A DNA stretch of 64,000 bases from an uncultured Dehalococcoidia bacterium (GTDB taxonomy: Bacteria > Chloroflexota > Dehalococcoidia > Lucifugimonadales > UBA3495), in NCBI GenBank assembly GCA_951812535.1, contig CATOSK010000006.1, positions 617,583 through 681,582 of the forward strand, in the 5' to 3' direction. Made by a program: the position numbers and the translations under genes. Position 1 is the first letter of the stretch. Each line of letters opens with the position of its first letter. Of this stretch, positions 60,174 through 64,000 are shown piece by piece. The notes below the pieces were generated by a model. That model had not been told where the DNA came from, searched no databases, and saw only the letters and a list, made by a program, of their open reading frames with translations.

Positions 60174-62051
60174 ATGAGGCCGAAGATTACATCCGTTGTA
60201 TGGGTGCTGGGACTAGCTATCCTGGCGGCGGGTTTGGTGACGGCTTGCGGTGGAGCGGATGCACCCCCGGCCACCGCTTCACCCCCGGCCGCACCGGCTA
60301 TGCCAGCCGCCACGGTGATGCCGGCGGCCCCCGCCGCACCAGCGGCCCCAGCTGCGGTTCCTGCCGCTTCCAGTTCGGCGGCTCCGGCGGCTCCCGCAGC
60401 TCCGCAGGCGACCACCGCGCCGGCCGCCCCGACAGCAGTGCCGACTCCGACACCGCTGCCCAAGGGAACCACTTCTGCGCGGGACATGATTACGCTGGCC
60501 ATACCGGAAGAGCCGCAGAACATGAACTCGCTGTGGGCCATCGGGGGCGGGCTGTACCAGTCCATCACGCGGGCGAGCCTGGTGGACCCGCTGACGTGGC
60601 AGTCGGGGGATGACCTGCGGATCGTTCCCACCACCGCGACCACCGGATGGGAGCAGGTGGCCCCGGACCGGTGGAGGTTCAAGCTGCGGGAGGGGGTGAA
60701 GTTCCACAACGGGGAGCCGTTCAATGCGGCGGCGACCATCCCCAGCCTGAACTACACGGGCAACGAGGCCAACGCGACGTCCAGCTTCGTGTACACGGGC
60801 AGTTTCAGCGCGGAGGAGGTGGACGAGTTCACGGTGGACATCGTCTGCGCCATCGCGTGTCCCATCTTCCCCAACACGGCGTTCTTCGTGAGCTTCGAAG
60901 CGCCGGAGTGGCTGGCCAACACGCCGGAGGAGGAAGTGTCCCGCCAGAGCGTAAGCATCGGGCCGTACAGGCTGGTAAGCTGGGAGCCGGGGATATCGGT
61001 GGTGCATGAAGCCTATGACAACTACGTGCCCGTAGATGATCACTTCGAGTTCCAGAAGCCGCTGATCCGCAACGCCGAGTGGGTCTGGCGGGGGGAGTCG
61101 GCGGTCTTGACGGCGATGGTCCAGACCGGGGAAGCCGACATTGCCTGGGACGTGGGAGTTGAGGCGCTGGACACCCTGCCCAGGGAACAGATCCGCACCG
61201 GAACATCGGCGGAAATCGAGGGGTTCAAGCTGGACACGGTCTGGCATCCGGAGTTAAAGAAGAAAGAGGTGCGGCAGGCCATTGTCCACGCCATCAACTG
61301 CCAGGAAATGGTCGACACCCTGTTCGGCGGCTTCCCCAAGTGCCGGGGGAACATGATCTGGCCGGGCATCATTGGGGCGACGGAGCGCAACACCGCCCCC
61401 TACGAGTACGATCCGGACCTGGCCCGGCAACTCCTGGCCGAGGCGGGCTACAACCCGGATAACAAGATGACGATCATGGGCCGGGCCACCCGCATACCCA
61501 AGAACGTGGAAGTCTACGAGGCGATGCAAGGGTACCTCACCGATGTGGGGATGAACGTGGACATCCTGGTGGCGGAACCGTCGGTGCGCCGGGCAATGAA
61601 CCGCTGCTTCTTCGGGAAGGCGGTGCAGGAGTTGATGATCGCCGACGGGAGGGACCCGCAGGTTCAGGTGCCAACCACGGCCGACTTCGAGGCGGCGCTG
61701 GCCAAGGGCGGTGCGGACTGCCCTAGGGCGGAGATCAGCGCTGGACAGCCGTCCAACGAGACGCTGGACTTCGGGCGGCAGGTGCGGAACTCGATGAGCT
61801 GCACCTACATCTCGTCCGGGATTTGCGATCCCAGTCCCGGGGGAATCCAGAGCAAGATTGCTCCCGCCCTGGCCGCATCCGGAGAGGAACGGGTGAGGCT
61901 GATGGAAGAACTGGCCGACATCCTGCACGACGAAGTGCTGTATCTGCCCCTGTTCGACCTTGTGATTTTCTTCGGGCTGGACCCGAAACTGAACTGGGAG
62001 GCGCGGCTGGACCCGGTGGTCCGGGTGAGCTCGATGTGGTTCAGTCCGTAG
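60174..62051 (+). CDS. Family-5 ABC substrate-binding lipoprotein
   Basis: The 625-residue protein has a lipoprotein signal ending LVTAC-G (C25). A long Ala/Pro-rich linker (about 30-100) follows, then an SBP_bac_5 domain: DRWRFKLREGVKFHNGEPF, SIGPYRLVSWEPGISVV, ELKKKEVRQAIVHAINCQEMV and DPDLARQLLAEAGYNP. It should be anchored outside the membrane and bind peptides or other solutes. Nearly every family member works with DppBCDF-type permeases, but none are adjacent. A very strong terminator follows. Confidence 0.9.
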   Translation: MRPKITSVVWVLGLAILAAGLVTACGGADAPPATASPPAAPAMPAATVMPAAPAAPAAPAAVPAASSSAAPAAPAAPQATTAPAAPTAVPTPTPLPKGTTSARDMITLAIPEEPQNMNSLWAIGGGLYQSITRASLVDPLTWQSGDDLRIVPTTATTGWEQVAPDRWRFKLREGVKFHNGEPFNAAATIPSLNYTGNEANATSSFVYTGSFSAEEVDEFTVDIVCAIACPIFPNTAFFVSFEAPEWLANTPEEEVSRQSVSIGPYRLVSWEPGISVVHEAYDNYVPVDDHFEFQKPLIRNAEWVWRGESAVLTAMVQTGEADIAWDVGVEALDTLPREQIRTGTSAEIEGFKLDTVWHPELKKKEVRQAIVHAINCQEMVDTLFGGFPKCRGNMIWPGIIGATERNTAPYEYDPDLARQLLAEAGYNPDNKMTIMGRATRIPKNVEVYEAMQGYLTDVGMNVDILVAEPSVRRAMNRCFFGKAVQELMIADGRDPQVQVPTTADFEAALAKGGADCPRAEISAGQPSNETLDFGRQVRNSMSCTYISSGICDPSPGGIQSKIAPALAASGEERVRLMEELADILHDEVLYLPLFDLVIFFGLDPKLNWEARLDPVVRVSSMWFSP

Positions 62052-62093
62052 AATAACCCCGGTGGGGCCGGGCCACACCCTTCCCGATGGGAA

Positions 62094-62139
62094 CGCGAAA
62101 GCCCCCGCGCCCGTGCAGGCGCGGGGGCTTTCGCGTTTT
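62094..62139 (+). terminator. Strong rho-independent terminator after the lipoprotein gene
   Basis: An uninterrupted 18-bp stem from CGCGAAAGCCCCCGCGCC and its exact complement, 6-nt loop CGTGCA, then TTTT. Confidence 0.9.
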
Positions 62140-62190
62140 GTCCCCGGGTTGACGGCGGGAGGAGGTTTGCCGAACAATGGCTTGAAACAA

Positions 62191-62283
62191 TTCCGGGGTC
62201 TCCGCTTTCCCCCTGCCTGCCCAGGAGCCGTCTGGCCCACCGGGTTATTGCGGTGACTTGCCCAAAGCTCGCTGGGCGCCTCC
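62191..62283 (+). repeat. Dispersed structured repeat, degenerate extended copy F
   Basis: GGTCTCCGCTTTCCCCCTG, then TTATTGCGGTGACTTGCCC, AAAGCTCGCTGGGCGCCTCC. It keeps both ends of the family with about 30 extra bases. Confidence 0.5.
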
Positions 62284-62345
62284 GGGATGAACGGCAGGCA
62301 GTCTCCTGGGGCGGCCCGCGGTAATCCAAATCGTGAAGGTGTAGT

Positions 62346-63341
62346 ATGCCCCGAAATAAGAGAATCTACGTTGGGACCCACGATGGAGTTTGCGCGGTCG
62401 TAAGCCACGACGGCGGCGATTCGTGGGAATTGGGACCGGTAACCTTTCTTCCTCATGCAGCGGCGCGATTGTCGGCGAGCCGGGTGAACCCGTTGCTGGC
62501 TTACCTGGCGGCATACGAGGCGGGTGTCTACCGGACTGCCGACGGAGGCTTGTCCTGGCAGAAGCTGGAATCGTACCCGACGCCCTATGCCCACAGCGTA
62601 CTGGCCCATCCCACCGAGGGGGATTCGGTCCTCGTGGGGAGCGAACCGGCAACGGTGTTCCGTTCGCGGGACGGCGGGGATACGTGGGAGGAGCTGGAGG
62701 GATTCCAAGCCGTTCCAGAGGCGTCGGAGTGGGGGTTCCATTCTCCGACGAGGGACTCCCATGTGCGGGATCTGCGAGTGGCGGCGGGGAATGCCAACCT
62801 ACTGTTTGCCGGGATTGAGGTGGGCGGGATGGTGTGTTCGCAGGATGGGGGCGGCAGCTGGCGGCAATTGCCCGGGCTGGACCCGGACATTCACTGCATC
62901 AACCTAGCCGAGGGGATGCCGGGGCGCGTTTACGTGGCGACGGCCAGCACTCCGTACCGGTCCGATGACGGAGGATCAAGGTGGGAGATGATCAACAACG
63001 GCATCGACCGGCGGTACACCCTGCATATCGCGTCGGCGCCGGATGGTCCCAACGTGGTGCTGGTGACGGTTTCGGAGAATGCCCGGCGGGGCAATCCCAA
63101 GTTCTACCGCTCCACAGACGGCGGCGAGAGTTGGAACATGGTGGAAGGGCTTGGGCAAGGAGAGAGTCCCACCGAGATGGTGGTGGCATTTGACTGGGAC
63201 CCTGCAGAGGCTGGGACAGTTTACGCAGGCACCGACGGCGGGGACCTGTTCCAGAGCCGGGACGACGGCAGGACCTGGGAGGAACTGCCAGTGCGGCTGG
63301 GCACGGTGGCAGTGGGTGCGCTGGCGGCGGGAACCGGGTAG
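62346..63341 (+). CDS. Asp-box (BNR) beta-propeller protein
   Basis: The 331-residue protein has seven Asp-box repeats: SHDGGDSW, TADGGLSW, SRDGGDTW, SQDGGGSW, SDDGGSRW, STDGGESW and SRDDGRTW, implying a seven-bladed propeller. There is no signal peptide and no sialidase Arg triad or catalytic Tyr that I can see, so a binding or scaffold role (as in VPS10/Ycf48-like proteins) is likelier than sialidase. It is a monocistronic gene between two terminators. Confidence 0.88.
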   Translation: MPRNKRIYVGTHDGVCAVVSHDGGDSWELGPVTFLPHAAARLSASRVNPLLAYLAAYEAGVYRTADGGLSWQKLESYPTPYAHSVLAHPTEGDSVLVGSEPATVFRSRDGGDTWEELEGFQAVPEASEWGFHSPTRDSHVRDLRVAAGNANLLFAGIEVGGMVCSQDGGGSWRQLPGLDPDIHCINLAEGMPGRVYVATASTPYRSDDGGSRWEMINNGIDRRYTLHIASAPDGPNVVLVTVSENARRGNPKFYRSTDGGESWNMVEGLGQGESPTEMVVAFDWDPAEAGTVYAGTDGGDLFQSRDDGRTWEELPVRLGTVAVGALAAGTG

Positions 63342-63380
63342 GAGACCGGCAATCCGCCGGTAGTTGCGCTGAGATGGACA

Positions 63381-63422
63381 AAGGAACAGGAGCGCGGGGT
63401 TAATCCCGCGCCCCTGTTCCTT
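63381..63422. terminator. Bidirectional terminator between the propeller and hsp20 genes
   Basis: AAGGAACAGG-A-GCGCGGG and CCCGCGC-C-CCTGTTCCTT form a long stem with one internal mismatch around GTTAAT. It lies between two converging genes. Confidence 0.8.
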
Positions 63423-63484
63423 GCATGATCCTGAGTCATGTGCCCAGGTTGATGTCTTGGGCAGTCAAGCGGAATCCTGGCGTT

Positions 63485-63955
63485 TTAGGCGTCCTCACCG
63501 GAAGCGCCGCCGAACTGGACCTGGAGCTGTCGCGCCCGCTTGGCATCGGCCTTGGGGACGGTGATGGTCAGGACGCCGTGACTGTACCGTGGCTCCACCT
63601 TGTCCGGGTCGACGGCGTCGGGGAGCCGGAGGGCGCGGTGGAAGGAACCGGAGCGGCGCTCTCGCATGAGAAATGCGCCCTCGCCCCCCAGGTGCTCCTC
63701 GGCGGTGCTGCCCTTGATGGTGAGGACATTGTCCTCGATTGAGACCTGGATGTCCTCGGGTTTCACGCCGGGCATGGAGGCGCGTATGACGGTGTCGTCG
63801 CCCTGGCGCACGACGTCGAGGGGGACGGCCCACGCTTCGATCTCCGGCCTGCTTTCCGCTGGTACATCGGGAGCGTCGCCGAACCGGCGCCACATGCGGT
63901 CCATGGTATCCTGCATCTGCCTGAGGTCCTGAAAGGGGTTCCATCGCTGCATCAT
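63485..63955 (-). CDS. Hsp20/alpha-crystallin small heat-shock protein
   Basis: The 156-residue chaperone has an N-terminal MQRWNPFQDLRQMQDTMDRM, a central alpha-crystallin domain with VIRASMPGVKPEDIQVSIEDNVLTIKG, the late GSFHRALRLPDAVDPDKVEP and the G-V-L-T-I-T-V-P strand. It binds unfolding proteins as oligomers. GGAGG lies seven bases before the ATG. No CIRCE or other heat-shock operator is visible in the 45 bp up to the window end. Confidence 0.95.
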   Translation of the reverse strand: MMQRWNPFQDLRQMQDTMDRMWRRFGDAPDVPAESRPEIEAWAVPLDVVRQGDDTVIRASMPGVKPEDIQVSIEDNVLTIKGSTAEEHLGGEGAFLMRERRSGSFHRALRLPDAVDPDKVEPRYSHGVLTITVPKADAKRARQLQVQFGGASGEDA

Positions 63956-64000
63956 GGTGATTCCTCCATTATGTTCGAGTTGGCAGCCAGTCGATAGGCG

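Noticed and set aside
62346..63341. Sialidase
   Set aside because: Asp-boxes alone do not make a sialidase; the arginine triad, catalytic tyrosine and signal peptide are not seen.

Overview
The window is a high-GC bacterial chromosome segment with dense genes, many GTG/TTG starts, ATGA/GTGA overlaps and clear Shine-Dalgarno sites. Three kinds of gene point to a Chloroflexota member, perhaps Dehalococcoidia/SAR202-like: coenzyme-F420-type oxidoreductases (two luciferase-like proteins, one PPOX-type), Ala/Pro-rich solute-binding lipoproteins without permeases, and a two-subunit glycine decarboxylase. This placement is inference; there is no rRNA gene and no sequence search was possible.

Layout. 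0-8.2 kb: a MarR regulator and the glycolate oxidase subunits glcDEF on the + strand, then on the - strand a short-chain dehydrogenase relative, a glyoxylate aminotransferase and a cytosolic 5'-nucleotidase that carries an in-frame copy of a dispersed repeat. 8.3-9.35 kb: an unknown gene overlapping a PIN-domain nuclease gene. 9.4-14.6 kb: a trpD-(two inserted genes)-trpC-trpF-trpB operon. 14.7-19 kb: a small KOW-like protein, a ThDP enzyme, dCTP deaminase and an F420-type oxidoreductase. 19-22.5 kb: a MITE-like element, a MacB-type ABC pair and a polysaccharide deacetylase. 22.7-25 kb: a GlcG-like protein and an AT-richer three-gene module with a TIGR04255-like protein. 25-34 kb: an acyl-CoA ligase/ACP/PlsC fusion, a Fic enzyme with an operator-like array, a double hot-dog MaoC protein, a 3-hydroxyisobutyrate-dehydrogenase-like enzyme and repeats. 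34.5-43.7 kb: an ABC export operon of two very large FtsX-type permeases and two ATPases, then tRNA-Trp. 44.5-51.3 kb: a solute-binding protein, DUF805 protein, SMP-30-like lactonase, retropepsin-like protease, signal peptidase I and a Rieske ferredoxin. 51.6-56.1 kb: gcvT-gcvH-gcvPA-gcvPB. 56.2-64 kb: hicBA, a DUF2182/DUF1326 pair, amidohydrolase, cupin, a lipoprotein substrate-binding protein, an Asp-box propeller and Hsp20.

Together GlcDEF (glycolate to glyoxylate), the aminotransferase (glyoxylate to glycine) and the glycine cleavage system (glycine to CO2, NH3 and a C1 unit) make a coherent C2 oxidation route, although the two halves lie 45 kb apart.

The items most worth a second look are: a family of about 63-bp structured repeats, one of them inside a coding gene; the TIGR04255-type three-gene module with a palindromic operator candidate; a putative PD-(D/E)XK protein plus coiled-coil protein inside the trp operon; the Fic operator array; an SDR lacking the whole catalytic tetrad; and abrupt strand-composition switches inside single genes.
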